Positions 47,483 through 60,329 of a stretch of DNA of 64,000 nt are shown here, in pieces. The stretch is taken from assembly GCF_010015445.1 (NCBI RefSeq), contig NC_053126.1:17562169-17626168 (forward strand), read 5' to 3'. A model generated the notes under the pieces. The model was given only the letters and a program-made list of their open reading frames with translations. It did no database searches and was not told the DNA's origin. Positions within the stretch are counted from its first letter, which is position 1, and each line of letters opens with the position of its first letter. Both the position numbers and the translations under genes were made by a program. Source of the DNA: Perca fluviatilis (lineage: Eukaryota > Chordata > Actinopteri > Perciformes > Percidae).

Positions 47483-49245
47483 CACTGGATGTCTGTAAGA
47501 AATGGAGAAATTTTAGATTATGATTTAATCTTTAAAGCTGCTTGTACCAAAAAATATGTTACAAAAACAATGTTACACACTTTCACACATGGTACCTGCT
47601 CAGCACTGTGGTAGGTAGAAATGCAGCTTGAAGGTTTATCACAAAGACAAATTTTTAGAAAAACAATTTTTTTTCTGACCTCTAACTCCCTGTTGTGTTT
47701 AGCCCTGGCCAATACGCAGACCTTGTATCGACATCAATGCCACAGGGAAAGCACTCGCCTGGTCCAAGGTCAAAGCAGAGAACTATCAGCGGCCTTTGCC
47801 ATCATGACACAGGGTTTCAAATGATCTGCCTGGCAAACTCAGCCTGTCACACATTTTAGTTTTATTGTCTGGTTGTACGTGTCTTACACTGGGTTTTGCT
47901 TGCACCATAAATCTCAACTTCTCTAAGACTAGACTGAGTCAATTTACTCTTATCTCAAACTAAAAAATAAATTAGAAGTACATGACACTGACAAAAAATT
48001 AATCAATAAGTTATTTGATATATGGAGCATTGCGTTAGTTCAGGCAGAGCACTGGAATCATGTTCATATAGGTATACAGGGCAGACTTTATGGCCTGACC
48101 TTGCACATTCTGCATACAGTACAGTTTACTGTCATGCCAATGTTTCATTCTACTGCAGCAAGGAGTTACAAAACAAGTTTGTGTCCGACAGTGTGTCACT
48201 CTTTTTGGTAGAAATCATTGTGTTTTGTTTCTTGCTGCTGATGGTCTTATTTTAAATTATATTTCATATTGAATAGTGTTTCCTACTTTAGTGTTGCTTA
48301 GGGACAGGGTTCATGGTCAGTCATCATAGGTATGACTGGTTGGGTTAGAGTTAGGTTTATGCAAATCCATAAGTAAACAAAACATTGGCACTGATATTTA
48401 TGTGAAGTTACTTGCATTTGTTTAATTACAAAATGCAGTTAAAATAATTAAGTTGGTTATTCTTTGTTGCTGTCCACAGTAGTAAACTATACATATTCCA
48501 AATCGTATACATTCACATTTTCCCTACATACTTTTTATTATTAGTTGTATTCTATATCATCATTAGATCTAAACAGCTGAGCTTATGCTGCTACTCTACA
48601 GCCAAAGTCATTGCTAATTTGACTAGCTTCAGAGAGTGAGAGGGCTTTGTTATACTTACTTATTATACTTTGTGATACTACTATTTCCAACTGATCAAAA
48701 TACTTTTAATATCTTGCTGCAAGTATATTTTATGTATTACATCTCAAATAAGAGAATTCTTGCTATTGGCATTCAAGGGGAATATCAACAGGCCTGTTGA
48801 AGTTTACAAAGCCATAGCTTTGTTGTTTTGGGTGTCTAACCTGCTTTCTGTTATTAAATATTATGCAGCACAATCATCGTTGCTGCTTGGATTCTTTGAT
48901 TCTTCTCGATTCCCTGACTTGTCTCTGACAAAAAATTATTATAAATTAGTTCAGTACCTTTTGGTATTTAAAATAATTCCCATAATTTTGTCTAAAATGT
49001 TGTGTTTTTTTTAATTAAATTAATTGAATAATCATAAACATCTGTCTTTTTTTGCTTGGTAGTGGTTTGAACAGCACAATCAGCAGTAGTAAAATCTGAC
49101 TTTTGTAGTGTTCGCATACTGCATTGCTCTTTAAATAACACTGGGCACCGCTCTACCTGTCTGTCCTCAGGGATTCACCTGCCACTGCCTCATCAATAAC
49201 TTGGTTTACAGGCAGAGTCTGCTCACTGACTACAACAAAACAACG
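47483..49245. other. no gene recognised
   Basis: AT-rich DNA without recognisable element ends or domains. Confidence 0.45.
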
Positions 49246-49275
49246 GAAACAATACGGTCATACGGTTGATTAGCT

Positions 49276-49690
49276 GTGAAAAGGGTCGTGGCTAATGCAT
49301 AGGGGGCAGGTCAAACCATCACCAATGAAGAAGGAAGTCTCTGCTGAGTTCAATGATACCTCACACAAGACTCTAGCTTAGATTGGTCAGCATTTATTAA
49401 AAAGGGCGTGGCTTCAACATAGGGGGCGGGCCAAACCATCACCAATGAAGTTGGAAGTCTCTGCTGAGTTCATTGATACCTCACACAAGGGTATACCTTA
49501 AACGGTTCAAATTGTATGAAAGGGGGCGGGGCTTAACAATAGGGGGCGGGTCAAACCATCACCAATTAAAAATGAAGTCTCTGCTGAGTTCAATGACACC
49601 TCACACAAGACTCTACCTTAAACGGTTCAAATGTTATGAAAGGGGGCGTGGCCTGAGTAAGTGGGCGTGGTCATATTATAGGGGGCGGCT
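49276..49690. repeat. tandem ~120-bp units
   Basis: Each unit has 'gggcgtggctt', 'tagggggcgggtcaaacc', 'atcaccaatgaa', 'gaagtctctgctgagttcaa' and 'tacctcacacaag' in order. Landmark gaagtctctgctgag starts at about 49332, 49455 and 49575, with a partial fourth unit after 49640. Confidence 0.88.
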
Positions 49691-49757
49691 CAGTATCACA
49701 TGTAGACCACACATTCTAAGTTTCATGTAAATCGGATGATGTTTGTCATATAAGGCA

Positions 49758-50380
49758 GATTTCCTGTGGCCAGGGGGGGGCGCTATGACCAAAAGTCAAT
49801 TTTGGCCTGTAGGTGTCCTCAGGCCCGGACCCTTGTCCATCGTGAGAAATTTCGGGCAGATACGCATACAACGTACACTCAAGTTACAACAACTTCTTTG
49901 GTCATCGCTAAACACTCAAAATGGCCGCCACGCCACACCCACCCGTCTGACGAAAAGTTTTTCTTTAATAACTTTTCATCGTTAAGGTGTTGGGATGGTA
50001 CAGACCAAGTTTGAAGTCCATCGGATGAAATCTCTAGGAGGAGTTCGTTAAAGTATAGCACCTTGACTTTTAGGCCTACTTCCTGTTGCCACTAGGGGGC
50101 GCTATGACTTTAAGTAAATATCGGCCTTTATTTGTCCTCAGGGTCGGACTCTTATGAATCCTGAAAAGTTTCGAGGTAATCGGACAACGTACACTTCGAG
50201 TTACACCCACTTCCTGTTTTCGGGCGAAACGCACAAAATGCCGCCCCCGCCCCGCCACGGCCCTATGACGAAAAGTTTTTCTTTTAACAACTTTTCATCT
50301 TTAACATCTTAAGATGGCACAGACCTAGTTTGAAGTTGATCGGATGAAATCTCTAGGAGGAGTTCGTTAAAGTACGACAT
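49758..50380. repeat. direct duplication of a ~310-bp module
   Basis: Module 1 (49758-50062) and module 2 (50079-50380) share 'gggggcgctatgac', 'tgtcctcagg', 'acaacgtacact', 'tgacgaaaagtttttctttt' and 'ggaggagttcgttaaagta', all in the same order and at similar spacing. Confidence 0.88.
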
Positions 50381-50752
50381 GTGGAAATGGCCAAAATTGC
50401 ACTAATTTCGAACTTTGAGATCAAAATGGCGGACTTCCTGTTGGGTTTAGGGTATGGCTGTAATGACGTTTTTTGTACATCTTGACATGTTACATATGTG
50501 TACCAAGTTTCGTGAGTCTACGTTAAACGCACTGCAGGGGCTCAATTTTCTTAACTTTCTAGGGGGCGCTAGCGAGCCATTTTTGTGCGCCTATTCCCGA
50601 AACCCTTAAAATACGTAAATTTTCACCAGACTTGATGTGACCGCCAAATTTGGTGAGTTTTTGAATATATTAAGCCCCTCAAAAAGCCAATTCATTTGAC
50701 GGGAAAATAATAGAAGAAAGAAAGAAAGAAAGAATAATTCCTTCAGTTTCAA

Positions 50753-50786
50753 TAGGGCCTTCGCCGCTGTCGGCGCTCGGGCCCTA
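50753..50786. repeat. terminal GC-rich hairpin of the modular repeat
   Basis: tagggcc ... gggcccta forms the outer stem, with cgccg/cggcg inside it. The sequence after ctaat is AT-rich and unrelated, so this marks the right boundary. Confidence 0.75.
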
Positions 50787-50787
50787 A

Positions 50788-53700
50788 TGAGCACAACCTA
50801 TCACTAATGACTATGCAAAGTCATTGTAGTGTTGCACAACATATATCTATAAATTTAAACTATATGGCAATTCAAATTTTACAATTTATAAAAAACGTGA
50901 CAAACTATTCCTTGACAGAAGAGCACTAATTGTTGTGTAATGCACATTAGAGCAAATTAGAATTGGGTTAATGAAATGGTTCCCAAACCTTTTCTGCAGG
51001 GGCCCCTTTTTGTAGATAAGAATGATGATGACTGTCGCTGATTGGTCAAACACCCATGCGCGGTTGCTTCAACTTGTGTACTGCTTTATTCATAAAACAA
51101 GGACGTATTTAATTATCGATTTAGGGCCATTTTAAGACAAGGGGAGAACATTTCGTTTTTTTTGATAATATTAAAAGTAAAGTTAGGCTTTGCAAAAAGC
51201 ATAAATCACGTCTGCTCGGATTTATTATTATTTTTTAACTCCCTCAAGTTTAAGCGATCCTGCAAAATCGAGAGGCATATAGAGGAGAAAAACATGAAGC
51301 GCTCAGCAACACAAAGGCAGTGAGCAAAAAGCTACACTCTTATTGGAAACAATTCCTAAAAGCCGCCCCAGGCTGCTATAAAGCACTCTGATCGGGGCCT
51401 TAACTATCCTGTTCGCTAAATCTGTATAACCCAAAGTGTAAAGACAACAATTTCCCTATATTTGATCTGGGAACAGTAACTGGTTGCCTGGTAACGGTTA
51501 CTAGGCAAAAAACAGTCTGGCACTTACACTCCTGTAAAACAGCTAGTCATTTTGAAACTTTTGTTTTTGAAAGGATTAAAACAAGATATAACGTGTTAAA
51601 TGGTGAGCTTAGAGGCGCTGGTAGGTGGACTTTGTCACCTTTGGACAGATCCAGGCTTCTCCCTGTTTCCAGTCTCTGTGGTAAGATAAGTTAACCAGCT
51701 GCTGGCCCAAACTACATATTTACTGTACAGATGTGCTATTGATCTTCTTACCTAACTCTCTGGAGGAAAGCAAATACTCATATCTCTCAACAATTTCTTT
51801 AAGGCAAAGATGGCACCAATGCCTCAGTCTACATTGTCCATCATTTAGGGTTGCTTGTACTTTTGGAGTGAGTGCTGGAGATGGGTGGTCTTTATACAGA
51901 TGTCCCTTATACCCACAATGTTTTCCTTCCAAATTAAACATTAAGGATGTCTCCCCTGTGTGAGGGCACACAGACTTGAAATGATTTGCACTCCACAGAA
52001 ATGGTGGCAGCCTTGAGATGAGGCATAATCACAGTTGTTAATGCGAGTGCAGAGCTTGCAATTCTTCTGTTCATTAGGATACAAAAAAACAGAATATACA
52101 TCAACGTGACACAAACAGAAGTCTTACAGTCTGGCATAATTAATCACTCCCCAACACAATCACATGTAATGAGCTATCCAGATTGTAAACAGTTTATCAC
52201 AAAATGCTTTTGAGATCTAAACTTTGCACATGCTCACTACATGTGGAATATCTCTGTAATTATATTAAAGATGAAGAGCAGTAAGAGTGAGGCTTTTCAA
52301 CAACATTGTCATGAATAAAAATAAAAGTCGAAGCATCTCTCTGGTACTAGAATTAGCATGATGGTCAAAACAAACTTTCAAGCCTCTTCTCTGGTAATGA
52401 ATTAGTAGTGGAAACAGTTTGAAAGAGAATCATAATGAATGTATAGCATTACATATTATGGGCTCACAAAAAGAAAAACATTACAGTACAGAAAATACTA
52501 TTGCAGAATGTCTCTGGCATGTCTCTGTTTTGTCAACCTTGAAAAGGAAAGTATCTTTTAAAAAATATCTTAAAAATAAATAAAACTGAAAAATGGAGAT
52601 GACATAAAACATTTAAAGTGCTCCTACTACTGAAAACTTGATGATAATGTAGTGAAAACCCTGCAGAGTTGTACTTTAAATTGCCATAGCTAAATAAAAT
52701 GGCAAAGATGGTTCAAAATTATCTGTTATTTTCCATTTATGTCCCCGTTTTGAAGAAATATGTGTTTAATGGTTGTTGTTAGTCTGCTGGACTGATGAGC
52801 AGGTGTGATAGATGCATTAATGTGCTGTGTGATGACATTGTACAAGTGTTTACTGCAGGATGGTGTCCTGGCATGTTGCATTCTTCAGGGGACACAAATC
52901 AAGCTTCCATTGTAAGCTCATCAGTCATCGCTGTGTTTTGGCAAACTACTTAGATCTCACAGTTGGATGCTGGCAATACCAGTTCTGCTGTGTCAAAATA
53001 ATGATAGGACACTGCAACATTTTATTCTCATTATGGAGTTTTTCAGGCCTCTTTCAGAAATCCAAAAGTGGAAAACTGAAATTGAGAAATTTAAGAGAAT
53101 TACATATAAGATTTCCATACAGAAGTTACGACAAGATGACAATACTATTATATATGTCATAATGCCAGAGGAATTTTACTTTTCTTGCAAATGTCAATAA
53201 GCTTAACTGACTGTGGTAACATAGTGTAACCGTTCCGTTTTTATTTCATGTTTTTACCAGTTTTCATCAGGTAAACATAATACGGTTGGAGCCATAGATT
53301 CTAACTTTCTCAAACCTCGATCAATTTCTCAGGCAGACTAGACAAACATATTCAACTAAACAAGCCCTCTGCCCTTGCACTCTCTCTGCTAGGGATTGCA
53401 TGCATTTTGTTTGTCTATCTAATAAAGCGAGATGTATCAGTATTTATTTATATGTCCGTGTTTGGGGGGAAGGTAACCTGCACGTCACACGCAGACGCGA
53501 CATGCAGAACGCTTTAAAACAGCAAGGGGGCTTTGACTCTTTTCCTGCTTCTAACATTAGCTACATGATTGCTGGATATTCCAAACTAACTTTTCTTCAC
53601 TTTCCTGGAGCATGAGCAGATAGCTGAAAGGCTGTTGTGGGGAATAAGGTTGGTGAAAAAAAGGCCCCTACGCTTTTCAGCGTCTATTATTTCGCTAAGA

Positions 53701-53930
53701 GTAAACTCAATAAAAAGCCATTTGGCAAAACTACATATCAAACAAAAGCCAGACACTATATAGTATTAAGTTTCTGTGAGCTGTAGCCTACATTCACCAC
53801 TTCTAAACAGAGGCATAACATAATGTAATCTTGGAGATTATTATTAGAAAATCTTAGAGCTGAACCGGGCACACACAGCAGTTTTTATCAGAATCACCCT
53901 GAGTCGGGTTAATTAAGTCTACTGGTAACC
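50788..53930. other. mostly featureless; one hAT-like end
   Basis: At about 50976, aatggttcccaaacc followed by tgcaggggcccc resembles the left end of a common fish hAT element. I find no matching right end nearby, so it may be a truncated copy. The rest of the 3.1 kb shows no gene or structure. Confidence 0.4.
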
Positions 53931-55689
53931 AGTGGTGTAGGCAGAAATAGTATTGGGCGGGCCAGTACAAAAGTGAGGGGGCCATTTTCAAAAAGACGTA
54001 GAAGTAGCAAAAAGGACAAACTGAAAAAAAACCAGCAACAATTTTACCTTCCAACATACTGCATTACAACAGCAATAACAGTATTGTCTACAACATGCTC
54101 AACCAACAAAGCTCAGTATAAAAAGTTTGTACACAACAATATAGACAAAAACCTGTCGAATTTAACCCATTCAGCTTAAAGTGCTCATATTATGCTCATT
54201 TTCAGGTTCATAATTGTATTTAGAGGTTGTACCAGAATAGATTTATGCGGTTTCATTTTCAGAAAACACTATATTTTTGTTGTACTGCACATTGCTGCAG
54301 CTCCTCTTTTCACCCTGTGTGTTGAGCTCTCTGTTTTAGCTACAGAGTGAGGCATCTCACTTCTGTACCATCTTTGTTGGGAGTCGTAAGTACTGCTAGC
54401 TATTCAGTTGCAGAGATGAGGGAGTGCCACGCTAGCAGCTAGGTGAGCATTATAACGTGTGTTACAAAGTGACGCACGTTCGTCACGAAAGTAAAGGCTG
54501 GACTACAATAGAGCTGTTTGGAGCAGTTTGTGAACAGTGTTTTCTGTTGGAGATGGTAAGCCCCTTAGGGGTAGAATTTGGGCTTTTTCACTTTGTAAAC
54601 CTTTAACATGTACAAAAAGATATATAACACAAAAAAGGAAAGGGGAAAAGCCAAAAAGCACAATATGAGCACTTTAAATATATTTGCAGCAGCATTGGCT
54701 CTGCACAGCACTGTTATAAAATTAACCATTTTATTGCACAAAGTGGCAACTAAACATGAACCCACACAGCAGAGAAGGCGTTTACATGCTGCATGGCATA
54801 TAATAGCCTACATCAGACAGAAATCGCACATGTAACATATCCTTTGTGCATTCATAACAGCATTGTTGCTTCAGGACTATGGTCAGTAAAAGAAAATCAA
54901 AGAATGAAAACTTCCAAAAAAGCATTGTTTGAATTATGAAAGATATAATGAAAAGTGACCAGCAAGGTGCCAACTCTTACAGTGTATCGAGTCCACGGCA
55001 GTGACAGGATCAAAGAAAACAAAAAACAACATCACTCACAGATAAGTTATCTTCTTATTTAATGTGGGCAAAACACAAACGCGTTTGAGCTAGAAGCCAT
55101 GATCCTCAGTGTTCATGATTTCTTACTAAATAGGACGGCTACTAGGTTACTTAAATAATAACGCAAGAAGCATGAAACACGTTTTACTTAATGTTACCTC
55201 TGTGAGGGCCAGCACTCAAACACACTCCTCTCTCGCTGATGGGCTCCAAATGTCTGCACATGCTGCAGAAGAGCTCGTCCTTATTTACACTGTATTCCAT
55301 CCAAGAAAACTGTCCATATCACGTTAAAGAGAAGCCATTGTTGTTGTGGTAACTTTTAACAGTACATTGCCTAACACCTCCATGGTACATTGTCTAAAAA
55401 GCTAACGTTAGCTGCTGAAGGCAGCCCGGAAAGTCTGCCTGTTGCACAGCAACCACCTATGTTCCGAAGGCTTCCTAATTGTTTGATCCTTATTCTATGG
55501 TTTAAACTGTTTTGTTTTAATCACAAGAGAAGACATATTAAATACACACACTTAGTTCTGTTACTATTTTTTTTTTTTTTTTATATATACATTTGAATAT
55601 TTTTCATAACAAAACGTATTTTGATCAAACTTGTCTGGACGGGCCAGTGAGTAAAGTGGGCGGGCCAGTGCCACCATGGCCCATTACTG
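53931..55689. mobile_element. possible hAT-like element containing a TTAA insertion
   Basis: The left end cagtggtgtaggcag and the reverse complement of the right end cagtaatgggccatgg agree only weakly. 'gggcgggccagt' occurs near both ends in direct orientation (53955; 55659). No 8-bp duplication can be seen, so this is a tentative unit. Confidence 0.3.
54180..54673. mobile_element. TTAA-flanked non-autonomous element, third copy
   Basis: The ends agtgctcatattatgctc and, in reverse complement, agtgctcatattgtgctt are flanked by TTAA (54176-54179, 54674-54677). The first ~150 bp follow the copies at 28723 and 43418 (aggttcataattgtattt; tttttgttgtactgcac). Confidence 0.87.
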
Positions 55690-55844
55690 ACTACGAGTCT
55701 GCTGCTAACTTACAACACTACTAACATTAGGCTACTGTCGCCAAAATACCCCTGTGAATCAAATCCCCTACTTCACCGTTAACTGTCAAGCCACTGAACC
55801 TGTATGGAAATGAACACCTCTGCTGAAGTGTTAAATTCGTTCTC

Positions 55845-55849
<5 letters not shown>

Positions 55850-55894
<45 letters not shown>
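55850..55894. repeat. (TC)n microsatellite
   Basis: About 22 TC units with one TTTC interruption. The Arg-Glu frame on the minus strand is an artefact. Confidence 0.96.
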
Positions 55895-58304
55895 GCGCAC
55901 AAACCCACAAACAATTCGCTTCTGGTGGTTGATGAACACAGATAGCTCTCATAACGGGCCAGGTGGGTAGCGCACTGCCATGAGTCCATGACGCTAATGT
56001 CTGATTACTCCACATTTTCATTCTGATATTTTGTGATTACATTCTGAATCTGCAACCTTCTCTGTCAGGTAAATGTAGTAGTACAATGTCATCCTCTGAT
56101 GTAGAAATAACCTACACTGTAAGTCAGTAGTTGGCAGTACAGTGGAGTTGCATATTAAGTGGTTTGGGGTTCTTATGTAAGTAATTTTGGGGTAGGCTAC
56201 AATTTGGTTTTGAAGAATTCTACAAGCAGCAATAGGCTACCACATGCCGAACGATCGGCCCAATTCCAAACAGGCACATTTTCTACTAATTTTGTTAACA
56301 ATGGGGATGGCATTCCCCCATATCCCCCCCCCCTCAAACCGCATATACAACAAGTAAACACTCATTTGGACTGCTTGAATTAGTCAATGCATATGATGAA
56401 ACATGACCTGATTCCCAGACCAAATGGCCAGGATGGATTAAGAACACAGGAGTCTGAATCAAAGTCCCAATGTTTACCAGCAAAATGTGCCAGACTGTGG
56501 AAAAAGCTATAGTATTAGATGCCTCCAATCTATATAGGGGGAGTTTCACTTTTATGTAACTGTGGCAAGGCAGGATTTAATAAGTAACATTACTCACCAG
56601 CTGCAGGGAACCATCCAAAGAGACTCTGTACACATGTGAATCACTGACTGCCTTTGTGAGCTTTTTTCCTCTTAGAAACATCAAAACAAAGTGAGGCATT
56701 CTCCATCTAGAGCCATCAAGCTGTCATATCTATGAAACCTGAATTACTACTTAGTGGCAGCTGTCACTACTGAAACTCTAAACAACCGATCCTACACTTC
56801 CACTGAGCAAATGACCACAAACACAACACAGAAAGCTGTCTTACCTTACAACAACTGTTTTTTTTAATTATCCAACACATTTATTAGACAAGAAGCAGAG
56901 TCATTCCTGACTCATCAAGGTTGTTAGATGTATTACTTATACATCCCAATTTGTAAAACAAACACTCACCCACACAATTTGTGACTGGCCAATGTGTGCT
57001 TTAAAACTCCATGAATTAGAAAAAAATGAGTAGCTAATTAGTGTGCAGTAGTTGGCATAACTTGCACGGTCCTATTGATTTCTTCTTTGGGGATGGGAGT
57101 TTATCAGCAAGAGTCAAACACACTGTTGGTGTTTTCATTTATAAAACCATATAGCGGTGGGCCTCTGGGCACCGGCCCAGTCAACCCGATTCAATTTCTG
57201 TGCTTGAAAATTGGTACGTGATACACCAAGTGGCCAATTTATACACCTATCTGAAGCCCAGAAAGCCTGTGTGCTTATAAATCACTGGATGCATATAATT
57301 ATGTACTGTGTGCTGAAAGGGATGCTCCCTCTTGGGATATTGAACACTTTACTTCACACTGCAGTTTACTGCACCACGAATCCTCTTTAACTCGCCTTAT
57401 CATAGTTCTCGCCACTGCTGTTTACTGCCCCCTGTCTGCACATGCAACTCAAAGTGGCATCAGTGGGAAACCCATCTATGGTCACTGACAGGAAATCCTC
57501 TTGGCACAGAGGATGAGCTGATTTCAAACTTTACTGTCTTCTAAACAGCAGAGAGGGAGCGCTCCATTTAAATGAAGCCAGGTTTGTACTGCCAAATGGT
57601 TGTTTTCCAACCACCTCCGCAACTCAACAGAAAAATTTCTGTAACAATGGGGACACAATCTTTTGATGTCACTTTATATTAAACTTCTAAATTAAAAAAA
57701 CAATCTACTTCTAACAATTATTTTCCCTCCTTAAGTGTTGCCTAAATGCGACAGAAAGTGTTGAATTCCCACACCCACAGGACACAGACACACATGAACA
57801 TACACTGTATACACGTACACCCACATAAATACACATATTTTTAGCCATTCCCTGTTCTATCCTCACTTTCAACAGCCCTTTCAACTCCGAGAGTCGATGA
57901 GTTGGAATAAGTGTTTCTTGGATGGATCCCACGTTGATACAATAGAGCAGATAAAGTAGAATTAGCTGTGTTCATAGAGTGGAGAGCCAATAGTGGAACT
58001 GTCAGTGTATGGAGGTACTGTTAAGCACTGGAAAAACAACCACAATGATTATCACGCTAGATTTGTTGTCCATGTTGGCTCAAAAGTTGAGTTTCTAAGC
58101 CTATTCTTGACCTTAGAAACAACAGGTGACAGAACATGTCAAGATGTAATCTCAAGGTCCACTTCGTACTTGAATGACAACATGAATGACAACCGTTATT
58201 TATTTATTTATTATTATGCTATATTTCCAACAGAGCAAACTCCATCTGCTGATCAAGATCATTTGATGTGTTCAAAAGCTTCCAATACAGTTTCTAAATA
58301 GAAC
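55895..58304. other. no gene recognised
   Basis: Non-coding DNA. I found no inverted ends or arrays. A run of 10 C lies near 56324. Confidence 0.45.
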
Positions 58305-58308
58305 TTAA

Positions 58309-59302
58309 AGGTCCCATGGCATGAAAATTTCCAAGCCAATCTGAAATCTTGCTCCTTATGAGGAGCAAGGTTACCTCCCCTTTCTCTGCTTTGCCCGCCC
58401 AGAGAATTTGGCCCACCCATGAGAGATAGACATCATGGCTTTCAAATGAGCAAAGTGGCAGTTGGTCAAGGCCAGACCCCCACTCTCCACCTTGCCGCCC
58501 CTCTCTCCTCCTCAATAGCTACAGACACAGAAATGACACATACTAAGAAAGGCTCATTGGGACTGGCTCTAGTGGCTGTAATTCTGCACCAAGGCTGAAT
58601 TTCGGGATCAAGACTTCAGATACAGTATTAGGCCGGTTACACACTGGCTGCGTGGCGTGAGCATGGCGTTTCTGTTGCGTGTCAGCTGCGTGTCAGCTGC
58701 GTGGATTTTTCTATGTCTTTACACACCAGAAACGTGTCTGACGCGGCACTGCTATGTATGTATGTTTCCTATTGATAAAATTAAATACCATGTTAAACAT
58801 AAATATATACTGATTTGATTACAGCAAAGACAATGTCGGCAGTATTGACGGCAAAATAGGCTACAGAATATTTCCTTCTGTATTGACAGGTGCAATATTA
58901 GAAAATCTATTTTTTTTTATTACATTTATATCAAAACCTAGAGAATTTCAAACATCAACATGTCATGTATTAATATGTATTTGTGTCTAAACGACATATA
59001 AACATCTTTTCCTATTCTATTTTTTCTGGAAACGCTTCCAACACGCTTGCGTCTCGCGTGAAAAATAGGCGTCGGTTCTATTTCTAGCAGGCACGCGTTT
59101 TCGGCAAGGCTCGAGCCGCGCCTGAGACACACGTGTCACGCAGGCAGTGTGTAAGCTCTAACCTGTTAACATGGGAGCCAAAATATAAACGGACACGCCA
59201 CGCAGCTGACACGCTCGCGCGACGCATCCAGTGTGTAACCGGCCTTAGGGGACCACTAAGGTCTATATAAAAGCATCCAAAGAGCACCATGTCATGGGAC
59301 CT
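58309..59302. mobile_element. TTAA-flanked element, AGGTCCCATG family
   Basis: The ends aggtcccatggcatg and, in reverse complement, aggtcccatgacatg differ at one base and are flanked by TTAA (58305-58308, 59303-59306). A TTAA target suggests Kolobok or piggyBac type. Without the nested Harbinger-type element it is only about 380 bp. No coding capacity is evident. Confidence 0.9.
58631..59244. mobile_element. PIF/Harbinger-type non-autonomous element
   Basis: The ends ggccggttacacactgg are identical in both orientations for 17 bp, and similarity continues inward (gcgtggcgt). TTA flanks both sides (58628-58630, 59245-59247), the TWA target typical of PIF/Harbinger. It is nested in the TTAA element. 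'tgtcagctgcgtg' is duplicated side by side at 58680 and 58691. Confidence 0.9.
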
Positions 59303-59437
59303 TTAAAATTAAGATTGTTCTGTTAACCGTATGTAAAATTATTCAATAGATTATACATTGTACATAGTGGAATACACATAAACATATTTTTTATTGAAGA
59401 AGCCCAAACTTGACTGATATAGTACATGTGATGCTAA

Positions 59438-60032
59438 AGGTGCTGACACACTAACCCGATAATCGGCCGTTGGACAGTCTGGCGAGGTCGGTGACTCGAG
59501 TCTGTTCAGTGTGTTCTGCGCCGTCGTCTGTCTGAGGGGCTGTCGGCGTTCATTTTGGCCGACCTGACATGTTCAGTCGGAGACAGGGCAGTCGGGACTC
59601 ACCTGGAAATGGCGAGCGGAATGAGCGTTATTAGAGTCTCTCAAAATCTGACGAAAATCTTTTAAACTGACCTTTGTTGATCTGAAATGAAGACAGATTC
59701 AGCAACTGCATGGCCTATTTCTCGCTTAAAATGTTTTCAGAAACCTGTTTCAGTGAATTATTTTAGTACAATATGAGATCCTAAGCTGCCATGACAGTCT
59801 GGCTTTGAATTTCCAGAGAAAACAAACCCATGTGACGCGTTCGTCCAATCAGCTGCCGGTTTTCATTTTTTGGGCAACAATACAGATTAGCGCTGCCTGC
59901 TGTCATGGAGACGTATTACGTCTTGTCTCTTCGGTGTGTTCTGAGGCACTTTTTGGACCAACTCGGGGAGACTGATCAGTCCAACTGGCTTTTCTGCCGA
60001 CGGTTGGCCGTCTGGTTGGTGTGTAACTGCCT
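59438..60032. mobile_element. second PIF/Harbinger-type non-autonomous element
   Basis: The left end aggtgctgacacactaacc and the reverse complement of the right end aggcagttacacaccaacc match at 15 of 19 positions. TAA flanks both sides (59435-59437, 60033-60035). The inner regions contain further mirrored words (ggccgttgga / gacggccaacc). It is only 190 bp from the previous nest and belongs to a different family. Confidence 0.85.
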
Positions 60033-60329
60033 TAAGGAAAACAAAATTCCACCACTCAAACAGATAGCACTGTAGTATTATATTCCACAATGTTAAATAT
60101 GAATTTACATTTATCTGGTTCTTTATATCTTTAATGAAATGAATGTCAGCTAGATTTGCAGAATGACATTCTAACATATTTGGAAGAGAACGACCATGGA
60201 GAAGTTTCTCCTAGTATTCTCTGGGACGCATGTAAAGTAGTGATGAGAGGGAAAATGATAGCAAAGTTGGCCCTTCAAAAAAAAACTTAGACAAGAGGAA
60301 TTAAACAAATTTGAACTTGAGATGAGTTT

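Larger units (their letters stand above)
49250..50787. repeat. large modular interspersed repeat, unclassified
   Basis: From left to right it has about three and a half tandem units of ~120 bp, two ~310-bp modules, a segment with 'aaaatggcggacttcctgtt' and 'agggggcgctagcgagcc', a (GAAA)n run (50713-50732) and a GC-rich terminal hairpin ending gggccctaat. GC content is clearly above the surroundings. I recall such 'agggggcgcta' blocks as common in fish genomes but cannot give the class. No coding frame is credible. Confidence 0.75.

Noticed and set aside
55727..56021. Arg-Glu repeat frames
   Set aside because: Translation of the (TC)n microsatellite on the minus strand.
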